Shown: positions 46,013 to 56,698 of the stretch, one piece after another
Position numbering within the stretch: the first letter of the stretch is position 1
Layout: every line of letters begins with the position of its first letter
Assembly (NCBI RefSeq): GCF_000969905.1
Contig: NZ_CP009520.1
Location: forward strand, 930,001-994,000
DNA from: Methanosarcina vacuolata Z-761
GTDB lineage: Archaea > Halobacteriota > Methanosarcinia > Methanosarcinales > Methanosarcinaceae
Length of the DNA: 64,000 nt
Reading direction: 5' to 3'
Translations under genes and position numbers: made by a program
Notes under the pieces: generated by a model
Told to the model about the DNA's origin: nothing
Seen by the model: the letters and a program-made list of their open reading frames with translations, nothing else
Databases searched by the model: none

Positions 46013-46807
46013 ATGGATCAATTGAAAATTAACACTTTATCTCGTTTTGGATTCTATTTCAAAAAAGGCGGTGTACATACAGCCCGCACAATGATGCTGG
46101 AAGATCTAAAACTCTTACTATCATACGTTAACAGTCCAGATACTTCTAAAAATGATTATCTCAAAGCCATCGAGGAAGACAACTGCTTAGGTAAGCGTTC
46201 TGGAAGAACCAAAAAGCTAACAGCGGAACACCTTGTAGAACTATATTCACTCGACACATCTATTACTATTTTTCGAGCTATGAAGTATTTCTGGGAGCGA
46301 GATACTGATGGTCAACCCCTTCTGGCTTTAATATGTGCATACTCACGAGATGCGCTTCTTAGGATGAGTGCTCCTTTCATTATGCAGCATAAGAAAGGAG
46401 AAACAGTCAATCGTGAAACCTTGGAAGTATATATTGAAAAAAAATTTCCTGATCGCTTCAGCAAAGCGACTCTGAAATCGCTGGCCCAGAACCTTAATTC
46501 CACATGGACAAAGTCCGGTCATCTTATAGGAAGAGCAAAGAAGGTACGCTCTAGAGCCAGTGCAACTCCAGGATCTGTTTCTTACGCTCTATTTCTTGGA
46601 TATCTAACCGGAGTTCGAGGAGAAGAGCTGTTCAGGACAGAGTACGCCTGTCTTCTTGATTGCCCCATAGACCGTTCTATTGAGCTGGCTGAAGAAGCCT
46701 CTCGTCGTGGATGGATCGTTTTCAAGCGGATAGGAGATGTTATGGAAGTTTTATTCCCAAATCTTCTTACAGAACAGGAAAGGGAGTGGATTCGTGAGCA
46801 AAATTAA
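46013..46807 (+). CDS. BREX first-gene protein, probable BrxA-like
   Basis: 264 aa. It occupies the brxA place in a type 1 BREX operon and is of the small, basic, winged-helix-like kind expected (RTKKLTAEHLVELYSLD, FSKATLKSLAQNLNSTWTKSGHLIGRAKKVR). The sequence departs from the BrxA proteins I know, and at 264 aa it is longer than the usual 200-215, so the assignment rests mostly on context. BrxA binds DNA in characterised systems. Its end overlaps the next gene by 14 bp. Confidence 0.6.
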   Translation: MDQLKINTLSRFGFYFKKGGVHTARTMMLEDLKLLLSYVNSPDTSKNDYLKAIEEDNCLGKRSGRTKKLTAEHLVELYSLDTSITIFRAMKYFWERDTDGQPLLALICAYSRDALLRMSAPFIMQHKKGETVNRETLEVYIEKKFPDRFSKATLKSLAQNLNSTWTKSGHLIGRAKKVRSRASATPGSVSYALFLGYLTGVRGEELFRTEYACLLDCPIDRSIELAEEASRRGWIVFKRIGDVMEVLFPNLLTEQEREWIREQN

Positions 46808-47345
46808 GCGACTTGTACAATCATACAGAAGTTATATCGCAATTCCATGGAGGAGCGATGCGGCTGCAGCCCAGCGTGTCATCTTCTGTGTTTATAACGA
46901 AAGTGATGAACTCCGCCTAAGGACAGGAATTGATGAATTTCAAATTGCTACCCGTGATTTCGGTCATGGATGGGCTTTGTTTGATCTAACATACACGTTT
47001 GCCGATTGGCTTGCTAAACAACGTTATGCAAAAAAATACTTTCAGCAGCCCCATCTTCTCAATGGACTGATGCATCGGTATCTTGCCTATATCAAGCAGG
47101 AATTTGAGAAGTTCCTTGAGGTTAATTCGGTCACCGAAGGATCAGTAGTAGCTTTAATGGGTGTTGGTTCACTTTTCGATTTTTTAAAGATAAAAGATGT
47201 GGTAGAAGAGCTTGCTCCACTTGTTGAAGGCAGGCTGTTGGTTTTCTTCCCAGGGAGCTACGAAAACAACAATTACCGTCTACTCGATGGGTATGACGGA
47301 TGGAACTATCTTGCAGTGCCAATTACTGCAGACAGAGAAATTTGA
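46794..47345 (+). CDS. brxB: BrxB (DUF1788)
   Basis: 183 aa from the GTG at 46794, which has GGAAAGGGAGTGG upstream inside the previous gene. DUF1788 character is seen in ALFDLTYTFADWLAKQ, GSVVALMGVGSLFDFLKIKDVVEEL and GRLLVFFPGSYENNNYRLLDGYDGWNYLAVPI. A BREX core component of unknown mechanism. A 122-bp gap follows before brxC. Confidence 0.82.
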   Translation: MSKIKRLVQSYRSYIAIPWRSDAAAAQRVIFCVYNESDELRLRTGIDEFQIATRDFGHGWALFDLTYTFADWLAKQRYAKKYFQQPHLLNGLMHRYLAYIKQEFEKFLEVNSVTEGSVVALMGVGSLFDFLKIKDVVEELAPLVEGRLLVFFPGSYENNNYRLLDGYDGWNYLAVPITADREI

Positions 47346-47467
47346 AAAAAGGAATCATCAGGATTTTTCAATAATATTTCGTGTTACAAATTTTAGTTTT
47401 TCTATTCCCATATCATTAAATTATTGAACAAATAAAGAGTTTATGGAAGTCCTCAGAGGCATTTTAG

Positions 47468-50400
47468 ATGAAAAATAGAGAAATATACCAGAAAGATCCG
47501 GCCAGTATAAAGCTTGTAAACGAGGGTGTAGCTTACGTAAATGACGATAAGACTCTCCAGGCGATGAAGGTTCTTCGTTACGAGCTGGATACCTTTGTTT
47601 GTGACGGACAATATCAGAAGGGCTTGGAGCACATTCTGGAAACTTACCTTCGAAATATCAGTGAAGCACAGCAACCTGGAGTTTGGGTCAGTGGCTTCTA
47701 TGGATCAGGGAAGTCTCACCTGGTGAAAATGCTTCGCTCTCTGTGGGTAGATGTGACCTTTGACGATGGAGCTACTGCACGCAGCATCGCCAGTCTCCCA
47801 AAGAACATAAATGACCTGCTAAGAGAGCTCAGTACCCGAGCAAAGAGGTACGGTGGACTTCATGCAGCTTCCGGTACATTGGGAGCAGGTTCAAGTGAGA
47901 GCGTCCGACTGGCACTTCTCCGCATCATCTTTAAGTCGGTTGATCTTCCAGAGCAGTATCCTGTAGCCCGTTTTGTGATGTGGTTGAAGAACGAAGAGAT
48001 CTATGAGACCGTACGTGGATATGTGGGGCAAAATGGATACGATTGGGATGAGGAACTGGACAATTTATATGTGGCTGAAGGTCTTCATGCGGCGCTCATC
48101 CAAGCCAAGTCCAATTTATTTGCATCAACTGAGACCTGCGCAGAAATTCTCAAGAATCTTTTTCCTTATGTCAAGGACATCAGTAGCGATGATATGATCA
48201 AAGCTATCCGTCAAGCTCTGACAAATGAGGGGAAGTTCCCGCTTACTCTTATTGTACTCGATGAGGTTCAGCAGTATATAGGTGAAAGCAGTCAGCGTTC
48301 TATGGATGTTCAGGAAGCTGTGGAAGCCTGCTGTAAGAACATTGGTGGCAAGCTCCTGTTCATCGGGACTGGGCAAACAGCAGTAACCGGAACGTCAAAT
48401 CTGAAAAAGCTGGAAGGCAGGTTTACAGTTCGTGTTGAGCTTTCAGATTCTGATGTAGACGCTGTCATCCGCAAGGTTATTTTGGCCAAAAAGCCCCAAG
48501 CCATTTCTACGATTGAGCAAGTGATGCAAACCAATCTGGGGGAAATCTCCAGGCATCTTGCAGGAACAACTATTGGGCACCGACAGGAGGATATTCAGTA
48601 TTTTTCCCAGGACTATCCAATCCTTCCGGTTCGCCGCCGTTTCTGGGAAAACACTTTGAGAGTGCTCGATCAAACAGGTACTGACAGCCAGCTTCGTAAC
48701 CAACTCAGCATGGCCCATAAAGTAATCCAGACCAAGCTCGATGATCCACTGGGACACGTTGTCACGGCTGATTATCTCTACTTTGATTCTGCTGACAAAC
48801 TACTGCAATCTCGTGTTATCCCCAGGAAGGTGCACGAAAAAACCATGAGCTGGATTAAGGGCTCTGAAGATGAACGGCTTATGGCCAGGGCATGTGGCCT
48901 AGTGTTCCTAATCAATAGACTTGCCGGAAGTAATAATGAAATTGGAATCAAGGCGACTGTTGACACTCTTGCAGATTTGATGGTGGAAGATCTATCTCAG
49001 GGCAGCAGTTACTTGAGGAGTAAGCTCCCCGGTCTTCTGGACAACTGCGAGCTGCTAATGAGAGTAGGAGATGAATATCGTATCCAGACCGAGGAAAGCG
49101 CCGCCTGGAACGATGAATTCTTCAGTCAGCGGAACCAGCTAGCAAATGAAGCTCATCGCATCGAAACGGAACGTGATGATCGTATTCGCCGCAAGTTCGG
49201 TGATACTGTAAAAAAGATTTCTCTAAAACAGGGTGTCTCTAAAGTCTCACGTGATGTTTATCCAATCTTTGATGCACAGTTGCCTTCAGATAGCAACAAG
49301 AAAATCTGTGTCTGGATCCGGGATGGTTGGAGTATAGATGAAAAATCTATTAGAGTGGATGCGTTACAGGCTGGAAACCAATCTCCTACTGTTTTTGTCT
49401 TTATCCCTAAACGTTCAGCTGATGATTTGCGTCACCACCTCATCGATTACAAGGCTGCCAGTGCTACTTTAGATAAGAAGGGTGTACCCAATACGCCCGA
49501 AGGAACAGAAGCTCGTGCTGCTATGGAAACAACAAAGAAGAGCGCTGAAGGTCAGATTAACGAACTGCTGAATGAAGCCTTTTCTGGAGCCCGTGTATTT
49601 CAGGCGGGTGGAAACGAAATTCTTGGAAATAACTTACAGGATATGATACTTGAAGCTGCTGGGAATTCTCTCCAGCGCCTGTACCCTCAGTTCTATGTCG
49701 CTGACCATAATGGGTGGGAAAAAGTATACTCCAATGCCAAAAAAGGTTCCCCGGATGCCCTCAAAGCGGTAGGTTATGAAGGTGAACCAGCTACAAACCC
49801 TGTATGCAAAAATATTTTGGGATTTATTGCAGGGGGCAAGAAAGGTTCAGAGATCCGCAGCCATTTTGAAGATGAAAATTTCGGATGGTCTGGAGATGCC
49901 ATGGATGGTGGAATCCAGGTGCTCCTAGTAGCAGGTCTCATAAGGGCACAGGACGAGCATGGTCAGGGTATTGATCCCAGGGAACTGGAACGAAAAGCTA
50001 TAGGCAAAGTTATATTCAAGGTAGAATCGTCCACGGTGACAACTCCGCAGAGGCTTCAGGTACGCAAACTCCTGCAAAAGCTGGGTTGCCAGTTCAAACA
50101 GGGCGAAGAACTAGCAGTTATACCCGAATTTCTTCAAAAGATGAATGGATTAGCCCATCGTGCTGGGGGTGAAGCTCCCAAGCCAGAGCTGCCAAATATC
50201 TCATCATTGGAAGAAATTCGACTGGAAGTCGGAAACGAACAACTTCTTTCTCTCTATAATCGTAAAGATGAACTCACACAGGCTATCGATTATTGGAATA
50301 ACCTGGCTGAGCGTATCGAAAGGCGCTGGCCTTCCTGGATAAGTCTCCAGGAACTACTTAGGCATGCGGGAGAAATGAAAGCTGTCCAGGAAGCACGTCA

Positions 50401-50899
50401 GCAGGCTGAAACTATCGAACATCAACGCCTGTTACTGGCTGAACCAGACCTGATTCAACCTCTTGTTAAGTCTCTTGAAGATGTTTTACGCAAGGAGCTG
50501 ATGGCTCAACAAAAGCGCTATGCAGATGAACTAAAAAAACAGAAACAGCAACTGGAAGCAGATTCCTCCTGGAAGGAACTTTCTGAGGATGAGCGCGGGC
50601 AACTACTGATCAAGTGTGACATTACAGAAGTCCCGGGAATTACTGTTGGCACACATGATGAACTTTTGAAGGCACTGAAAAAGTATCCAATCAATTCTTG
50701 GAGCGATCGGATTGATGCCCTGAGCAATCGTTTTTCCAAAGCACGAGAGCTAGCAGCCAAATCCCTTGAACCGAAAACCCAGACCATCGATCTCCCACGC
50801 CGCACCTTCAAAACCGAAGATGATATTGATGTCTGGGTTCAGGAAGTAAAAGAACAGATCAAGACAGCCCTGGGCAAGGGCCCAGTTGTGATTCGGTAA
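47468..50899 (+). CDS. brxC: BrxC, large BREX ATPase
   Basis: 1143 aa. Walker A GVWVSGFYGSGKSH near residue 76, Walker B LIVLDEVQQYIGES near 260, and RKVILAKKP and similar AAA+ elements follow. The last 250 residues are helical and coiled (KKQKQQLEADSSWKELSEDE). The start MKNREIYQKDPASIKLVNEGVAYVN is typical of BrxC. In BREX it acts with the other core proteins in host methylation and phage exclusion. The ATG lacks a strong ribosome site. Confidence 0.93.
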   Translation: MKNREIYQKDPASIKLVNEGVAYVNDDKTLQAMKVLRYELDTFVCDGQYQKGLEHILETYLRNISEAQQPGVWVSGFYGSGKSHLVKMLRSLWVDVTFDDGATARSIASLPKNINDLLRELSTRAKRYGGLHAASGTLGAGSSESVRLALLRIIFKSVDLPEQYPVARFVMWLKNEEIYETVRGYVGQNGYDWDEELDNLYVAEGLHAALIQAKSNLFASTETCAEILKNLFPYVKDISSDDMIKAIRQALTNEGKFPLTLIVLDEVQQYIGESSQRSMDVQEAVEACCKNIGGKLLFIGTGQTAVTGTSNLKKLEGRFTVRVELSDSDVDAVIRKVILAKKPQAISTIEQVMQTNLGEISRHLAGTTIGHRQEDIQYFSQDYPILPVRRRFWENTLRVLDQTGTDSQLRNQLSMAHKVIQTKLDDPLGHVVTADYLYFDSADKLLQSRVIPRKVHEKTMSWIKGSEDERLMARACGLVFLINRLAGSNNEIGIKATVDTLADLMVEDLSQGSSYLRSKLPGLLDNCELLMRVGDEYRIQTEESAAWNDEFFSQRNQLANEAHRIETERDDRIRRKFGDTVKKISLKQGVSKVSRDVYPIFDAQLPSDSNKKICVWIRDGWSIDEKSIRVDALQAGNQSPTVFVFIPKRSADDLRHHLIDYKAASATLDKKGVPNTPEGTEARAAMETTKKSAEGQINELLNEAFSGARVFQAGGNEILGNNLQDMILEAAGNSLQRLYPQFYVADHNGWEKVYSNAKKGSPDALKAVGYEGEPATNPVCKNILGFIAGGKKGSEIRSHFEDENFGWSGDAMDGGIQVLLVAGLIRAQDEHGQGIDPRELERKAIGKVIFKVESSTVTTPQRLQVRKLLQKLGCQFKQGEELAVIPEFLQKMNGLAHRAGGEAPKPELPNISSLEEIRLEVGNEQLLSLYNRKDELTQAIDYWNNLAERIERRWPSWISLQELLRHAGEMKAVQEARQQAETIEHQRLLLAEPDLIQPLVKSLEDVLRKELMAQQKRYADELKKQKQQLEADSSWKELSEDERGQLLIKCDITEVPGITVGTHDELLKALKKYPINSWSDRIDALSNRFSKARELAAKSLEPKTQTIDLPRRTFKTEDDIDVWVQEVKEQIKTALGKGPVVIR

Positions 50900-50919
50900 T
50901 TGATTAGGGGGATTTGAGA

Positions 50920-53900
50920 ATGAAGCCTCTTGAAAAAACATTACGAAATAAACTCGAAAAAACTGTGAAAGAAGCCAGGGATATTGCCGAAGCCGCTGCC
51001 AGGGCATCATTGGAACAGCTTGGTGTTGGTGAAGCTTCTCCTTTTGCCTATCTTTCTGAAGATCAGAAGGAACTCCGTCGTAAACTCCGTGCTCATGGTC
51101 GACAGCTTGGGGATCAGCGTAATCCTGAAACCGGAGCTCAGGAAATTAGCCAGCTTGTCGAAGAAGTAGCCTACGAACACTGGCACCGTATGTTATTCGC
51201 TCGGTTCTTGGCAGAGAATAATCTGCTCATGTATCCAGATCCAGTTGATCCTATTGCTGTGACTCTTGAGGAGTGCGAAGACATGGCAGTCGACGAAGGC
51301 GCGAAAAACGGATGGGAATTAGCTTCCCGTTACGCTGCCCGGATGCTTCCACAGATCTTCCGACCGGATTCACCTGTATTCCAACTTATTTTGCCACCAG
51401 AACATCAGCAGAAGTTGGAAAGGTTACTGGCAGATTTGCCTTATGAAGTATTCAACGCTTCCGATTCACTGGGCTGGGTTTACCAGTTCTGGCAGGCTAA
51501 GAAGAAAGACGAAGTTAACGACTCTGGGGTAAAAATAGGCTCCAGGGAACTTCCTGCTGTCACACAGCTTTTCACAGAGCCTTACATGGTTAGCTTCCTT
51601 CTGGATAATTCACTTGGCGCTTGGTGGGCAGCACATCGATTGACTAGTGAAGATTTAAGAAGTGCTGCAAGTGAAGAGGAACTCCGGCAAAAGGCATCAA
51701 TACCAGGTGTGCCGTTGGACTATCTTCGTTTTGTCAAAACAGATGATGGCGTATGGACACCAGCTGCTGGAACTTTTGACGGCTGGCCGAACCATCTGAG
51801 CGAACTAAAGACTCTAGATCCATGTAGTGGATCTGGGCATTTTCTTGTTTCTTCTTTCCTTATGCTCGTGCCCATGCGTATGGAAATGGAAGGTCTCTCT
51901 GCCAAAGATGCAGTGGACGCAGTTCTCAATGATAATTTGCATGGATTGGAGATTGACCAGCGCTGTGTGGAACTGGCAGCCTTCGCCCTTGCTCTTTCTG
52001 CTTGGTGTTACCCCGGAACAGGTGGATATCGCCCGCTGCCGGAAATGAATTTGGCTTGCTCGGGCCTTACTATAAGCACTAAAAAGGAGGACTGGCTGGC
52101 ACTAGCAGGAGACAACAATAACCTTTGCATGGCCCTTGAAGAACTGTACAATCAGTTCAAAAACGCTAATGTCTTGGGAAGTCTAGTCAATCCAGAGGCT
52201 GGTCTTTTCAGAGGCACACTTGTAGAAATGGAATGGGATGATATTGCTCCAATCCTTACCAAAGCGCTTTCTGGTGAAAAAGATTGCGAAAAAACGGAAA
52301 TGGGTGTAGTAGCTCAGGGAATCGTAAAAGCCACCAAAATGATAAGTGATAGCTATAATTTGATATTTACAAATCCTCCATATCTAGGAGATAGAAAGCA
52401 AAGTAAAACGCTAAAGGAATTTTGTTATAAGCAGTATCCAAAGGCAAAGAATGAACTAGCAACTGTATTAATGGAGCGCAGTATAAAACTGCTATCTGAA
52501 AACGGCCTGTTTGCAGGTGTTATGCCACAAAATTGGATTTTCCTTAAAGGATCTGCCGACCTAAGAAAATACTGGCTAAAGCATATTTGTTTCAAAAACA
52601 TAGCAAGAGTTGGCGGTAAGGGTTTTTCTAGTCCTCAAGCGCAAGGAGCGTACATTGCTCTAGTATTGCTGGAAAATATTAATGTAAAAAATGAAAGCCG
52701 TATAGCGTGTCTTGATGCTTATGAATATGGCACATTAGAAGATAAGGTCAGGGAACTTATTATTGGTGACATAACACAAATTAATCAACTAGATCAATTG
52801 AAAAATCCTGACGCTCGTTTGCTCTTTGATTCTCAAGCAAATGGAATACTTATTGGACAAATTGCATGTGCACCCCAAGGCATCAAGACTGGTGATGATG
52901 AAAAGTGGAGAAGACGATACTGGGAAGTTCTCTTTCCTTCAGATGATTGGCGTCCTTTCTTGTCTACTGTTGCCAAAAATACATTTTGGGGTGGGCGTTC
53001 ATACGTCATTGACTGGAGTACGGGTGGACAAGGGATGATTCGGCCACGAAAAGACAATGTTGCCGTTGGAAATAAAGGTGTAGCAATAAGTCAAATGGGT
53101 CAGTTTCCTTGCACTCTTTATGCTGGCGAGCTTTACGATAGCAATATTGCTCCAATAGTACCCAAAGAAGAAGATTATATCGAAATATTATGGCGCTACT
53201 TTAGTAGCCCTGAATTTCATACAGAGTTAAGAAAAATCGACAAGAAAAGGTCGATTACAAACGCAACCTTTCTAAAAGTTCCTCTTCAAAATGTGGAAGT
53301 TCCATCCTTTGCTTTGCCTAAACCCTTCTCTGAAGACCCCACACAGTGGATATTCCATGGTCACCCAACAAAGAGTTATGAGCCTCTACAGGTAGCAGTA
53401 GTCCGTCTGATTGGCTACCGCTGGCCCGCCGAGCTGGATGCGAAGATGGAACTCTCCGATGAAGCTCGGACTTGGGTAAAAAAGTGTGACGAGTTAATTC
53501 CTTATGCCGATGAAGATGGCATTGTCTGCATCCCCCCAGTCCGTGGGGAGGCTTCTGCTGCTGATCAGCTCCTTAATCTACTGGCTGCTGCATACGGTGA
53601 GTCGTGGAGCAATGACAAGCTTTCGGAATTACTTAAACAAGCAGATCATGCAGGTAAACCATTGGAAACCTGGTTGCGTGAGAAATTCTTCACTCAACAC
53701 TGTAAACTCTTCCAGCATCGGCCATTTATCTGGCACATATGGGACGGTTTAAGAGACGGTTTTGGAGCACTAGTTAACTATCACAAGTTGGACAAAAAGC
53801 TACTCGAAACACTGATTTATACCTACTTAGGAGACTGGATCAGCCGCCAGAAGCAGGATATAGCAAATGGTGTTGATGGCTCACAAGAAAAGCTTGATGC

Positions 53901-54267
53901 TGCTGAGGGCCTGAAGAAAAAACTTGAACTTATCCTTGAAGGTGAAGCCCCTTACGATATTTTTGTCCGCTGGAAACCCATTGAAAAGCAGCCTATTGGT
54001 TGGGATCCTGACCTTAATGATGGAGTACGTCTCAACATCCGACCATTTATGAGTGTACCTGATATGAGCAAGAAAGGTGCAGGGGTTCTCCGAGACAAGC
54101 CTAATATCAACTGGAATAAGGATAGGGGAACAGATGTTGAATCCGCTCCATGGTATAATCCCGACCCTAAAAAGCATCCCAATTATAAAGGTAAAGAAGG
54201 AGAGCGAATCAATGACTATCATCTGAGCCTGAAACAAAAGAAGGAAGCACGAGAGGCTGCAAAATGA
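50920..54267 (+). CDS. pglX: PglX, BREX adenine-specific DNA methyltransferase
   Basis: 1115 aa from the ATG at 50920, with AGGGGGA upstream; a TTG at 50914 is in frame. Methyltransferase motifs are LDPCSGSGHFLVSSF (SAM binding, near residue 300) and IFTNPPYLGDRK (catalytic NPPY, near 486), a gamma-type N6-adenine arrangement. The C-terminal half should hold target recognition. It marks host DNA at the BREX site and is needed for self/non-self discrimination. Frame and motifs are intact. Confidence 0.94.
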   Translation: MKPLEKTLRNKLEKTVKEARDIAEAAARASLEQLGVGEASPFAYLSEDQKELRRKLRAHGRQLGDQRNPETGAQEISQLVEEVAYEHWHRMLFARFLAENNLLMYPDPVDPIAVTLEECEDMAVDEGAKNGWELASRYAARMLPQIFRPDSPVFQLILPPEHQQKLERLLADLPYEVFNASDSLGWVYQFWQAKKKDEVNDSGVKIGSRELPAVTQLFTEPYMVSFLLDNSLGAWWAAHRLTSEDLRSAASEEELRQKASIPGVPLDYLRFVKTDDGVWTPAAGTFDGWPNHLSELKTLDPCSGSGHFLVSSFLMLVPMRMEMEGLSAKDAVDAVLNDNLHGLEIDQRCVELAAFALALSAWCYPGTGGYRPLPEMNLACSGLTISTKKEDWLALAGDNNNLCMALEELYNQFKNANVLGSLVNPEAGLFRGTLVEMEWDDIAPILTKALSGEKDCEKTEMGVVAQGIVKATKMISDSYNLIFTNPPYLGDRKQSKTLKEFCYKQYPKAKNELATVLMERSIKLLSENGLFAGVMPQNWIFLKGSADLRKYWLKHICFKNIARVGGKGFSSPQAQGAYIALVLLENINVKNESRIACLDAYEYGTLEDKVRELIIGDITQINQLDQLKNPDARLLFDSQANGILIGQIACAPQGIKTGDDEKWRRRYWEVLFPSDDWRPFLSTVAKNTFWGGRSYVIDWSTGGQGMIRPRKDNVAVGNKGVAISQMGQFPCTLYAGELYDSNIAPIVPKEEDYIEILWRYFSSPEFHTELRKIDKKRSITNATFLKVPLQNVEVPSFALPKPFSEDPTQWIFHGHPTKSYEPLQVAVVRLIGYRWPAELDAKMELSDEARTWVKKCDELIPYADEDGIVCIPPVRGEASAADQLLNLLAAAYGESWSNDKLSELLKQADHAGKPLETWLREKFFTQHCKLFQHRPFIWHIWDGLRDGFGALVNYHKLDKKLLETLIYTYLGDWISRQKQDIANGVDGSQEKLDAAEGLKKKLELILEGEAPYDIFVRWKPIEKQPIGWDPDLNDGVRLNIRPFMSVPDMSKKGAGVLRDKPNINWNKDRGTDVESAPWYNPDPKKHPNYKGKEGERINDYHLSLKQKKEAREAAK

Positions 54268-54343
54268 TCAAATCCGTAAATGATGATTCTGTCTCTCGAC
54301 TAGATGGGATGCTAAACCTTTTGCCCTGAAGGAGAAGGAATAA

Positions 54344-56698
54344 ATGCGTGTCATAGAACATTTTATCAAAAAAATTCGTCAGGCTGCAGTCTACAATCCA
54401 GATGTGCAGGTAGCCCCTGCCTGCATTTTATGGCCGGACATCGACAGGCAATGGGAGGCTGTGATTCCTAACCTGCAGAATGAGTTGCCTGAACTTTTTG
54501 TCCTTGGTGACTACAATCCTGAAAAACGATCAGGGCCTGCTATCTGGCTGCGCTGTGTAGTTGCAGATAAAGTTGATGATGTTGATCTGCCGTGTGACAG
54601 GACGCCTATTTTCTACCTTCCGGGCTTCAGCCGCCAGGACTTGCGAGCTGTGGAAAGCTGTCCTGACCAGCTAAAGCCTCTGGTTTCACTCCAGTACCTT
54701 GGAGTGATCTGGTCGCAGGTCAATGCCAAGGACTGGACTATCCTCGCTTTCCTCAAATCTGACCAGGGGGGCATGGGCTTGGATGTCGCTCTGGACAACG
54801 ATACCAAGAACGCCATGCAAATGGCACTTTGCCCTCTGCTGGATGAAGAGGTAGAACTCCTCAAAGGTAAACGGATAGACAAGGACTACTTCAATGCCTT
54901 ACTTACTGGGGGTGACCCTGTCCGTGACTTGCTTCAATGGCTTGATCATGGGGATACCTTCCGTGCTGAACATGATGAAAATGAATGGAAAGCTTTCGTG
55001 GAACTTTGCAAGTCTCAGTTCGCTTTTGATCCGGAAAAAGATGGAGTTATTGTTGGAGCGACAAAACTGGCTTGCCATGAAGGATCCTGGAGTCCTGTTT
55101 GGGATAGATACCGCGAAGCTCCAAAACGATATCCTAATATTCCTGCCCAAATACGCAAATGCAAACCGCCCAACGGGACGATTCAGTGGCACCTAGGTGG
55201 GGGCAAATTTGATGGCTGGCCACAGTGGAATGAAACCCAGGAGAGTAAACTTCGCACAGATTTGAGTACTCTAGAGAGCATGCCATCTCATGAAGCCCGT
55301 AAAAAGCTTACAGAGCTTGAAAGCCAGCATAAGTCAAGACGCAGTATGGTGTGGATGGAGTTGGGCGAAGCTCCTCTTGCACGTGCTATGGAACACCTTT
55401 CTGTTCTTGCCTCTACCACGAATACCGCTCTGGCTGCAGGTTCCGTTGACGACCTCATGGCTGGTTACACGAATGCGGGTTGGAGAGCTGACGATGCCGT
55501 GATGAAGGCTCTTGCCTGCGTGGAAAAAGAAGAGGATTTTGAGGCAATTAAAAAAGCAATTCAGTCTATTTATATTACTTGGGCTGAAGAATCCGCCAGA
55601 TACCTGCAGAAGATTGTAGAAAAATCAGGATATCCAGGTGGCAGTGCATCCAGCTGCAAAACACTTCAGTACAAAGATAGGGAATGCGTCCTGTTTGTAG
55701 ACGGACTTCGATTTGATACAGCTAAAAGGCTTGTGGAAATGCTTGCTTCTCAAGAATATAAGGTAGAAGAAAAAACAGTATGGTCAGCTCTTCCCAGCAT
55801 TACAGCAACGGGTAAGCCTGCGGTGACCCCTGTGAGAGATAAGATAAAAGGCGAAGATTCCAATACTGACTTTGAGCCCGTTGTTGCTGAAACGGGTCAG
55901 TCCCTTAAAGGTGGTTACCATCTGAAAAAGTTGCTAATTGATGGAGGATGGGAGATTTTAGAACGCTCATCGAATGGCAATGTAAATGGTCGTGCCTGGT
56001 GTGAATTCGGCAACATTGACCATGACGGTCATGACAGGGGATGGAAACTCTCCAAGCATCTTGAGAGCACATTGAGCGAGATTCAGGACAGGGTAATTCG
56101 TCTTCTTAAAGCTGGGTGGAAGAGTGTCCATATAGTCACTGATCATGGATGGCTTCTATTGCCAGGTGGACTACCAAAAATCGATTTGCCCAGTGCACTG
56201 GTAGAAAGCAAATGGGGACGCTGCGCCTCAATCAAACCTGGTGCCACAACAAATGAAAGGCTATATCCCTGGTACTGGAATAGCAATCAGTATTTTGCTC
56301 TTGCAGATGGCATTAGTTGTTTCCGTAATGGTATGGAATATGCTCATGGTGGTTTGAGCCTCCAAGAGTGCCTAACACTGGAACTAAACGTTTCGTCTGG
56401 AGTATCGAAGGTTTCAGCTGTTTCCGTGGAACTTACGGATATAGTTTGGAAAGGGCTGAGGTGCACCATTGCCGTTGATGGAGAATTCTCTGGGTTATCA
56501 CTTGATATTCGCACTCAACCAGGAGATTCGTTTTCCAGTGTGGTTCTGAAAGTAAATCCGTTGAAAGACAACGGAACAGCTTCTGTAGTTGTTGAAAGTG
56601 AAGAATTGGAAGGGGTCAGTGCAACTATCGTTCTGCTTAATTCCAATGGTGAGCTTGTGGCCCAAACTGATACAGTCATCGGTGGAGGTAAAGAATGA
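54344..56698 (+). CDS. pglZ: PglZ, BREX alkaline-phosphatase-like protein
   Basis: 784 aa. The PglZ domain is seen from about residue 440: ECVLFVDGLRFDTAKRLVEML, with its metal Asp near 452, SALPSITATGKPAVTPV, and VTDHGWLLLPGGLP near 598, with the second Asp/His pair. The N-terminal 430 residues are of a BREX-specific kind. It starts 76 bp after pglX with GAAGGAGAAGG, and its stop overlaps brxL's start (ATGA). Confidence 0.93.
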   Translation: MRVIEHFIKKIRQAAVYNPDVQVAPACILWPDIDRQWEAVIPNLQNELPELFVLGDYNPEKRSGPAIWLRCVVADKVDDVDLPCDRTPIFYLPGFSRQDLRAVESCPDQLKPLVSLQYLGVIWSQVNAKDWTILAFLKSDQGGMGLDVALDNDTKNAMQMALCPLLDEEVELLKGKRIDKDYFNALLTGGDPVRDLLQWLDHGDTFRAEHDENEWKAFVELCKSQFAFDPEKDGVIVGATKLACHEGSWSPVWDRYREAPKRYPNIPAQIRKCKPPNGTIQWHLGGGKFDGWPQWNETQESKLRTDLSTLESMPSHEARKKLTELESQHKSRRSMVWMELGEAPLARAMEHLSVLASTTNTALAAGSVDDLMAGYTNAGWRADDAVMKALACVEKEEDFEAIKKAIQSIYITWAEESARYLQKIVEKSGYPGGSASSCKTLQYKDRECVLFVDGLRFDTAKRLVEMLASQEYKVEEKTVWSALPSITATGKPAVTPVRDKIKGEDSNTDFEPVVAETGQSLKGGYHLKKLLIDGGWEILERSSNGNVNGRAWCEFGNIDHDGHDRGWKLSKHLESTLSEIQDRVIRLLKAGWKSVHIVTDHGWLLLPGGLPKIDLPSALVESKWGRCASIKPGATTNERLYPWYWNSNQYFALADGISCFRNGMEYAHGGLSLQECLTLELNVSSGVSKVSAVSVELTDIVWKGLRCTIAVDGEFSGLSLDIRTQPGDSFSSVVLKVNPLKDNGTASVVVESEELEGVSATIVLLNSNGELVAQTDTVIGGGKE

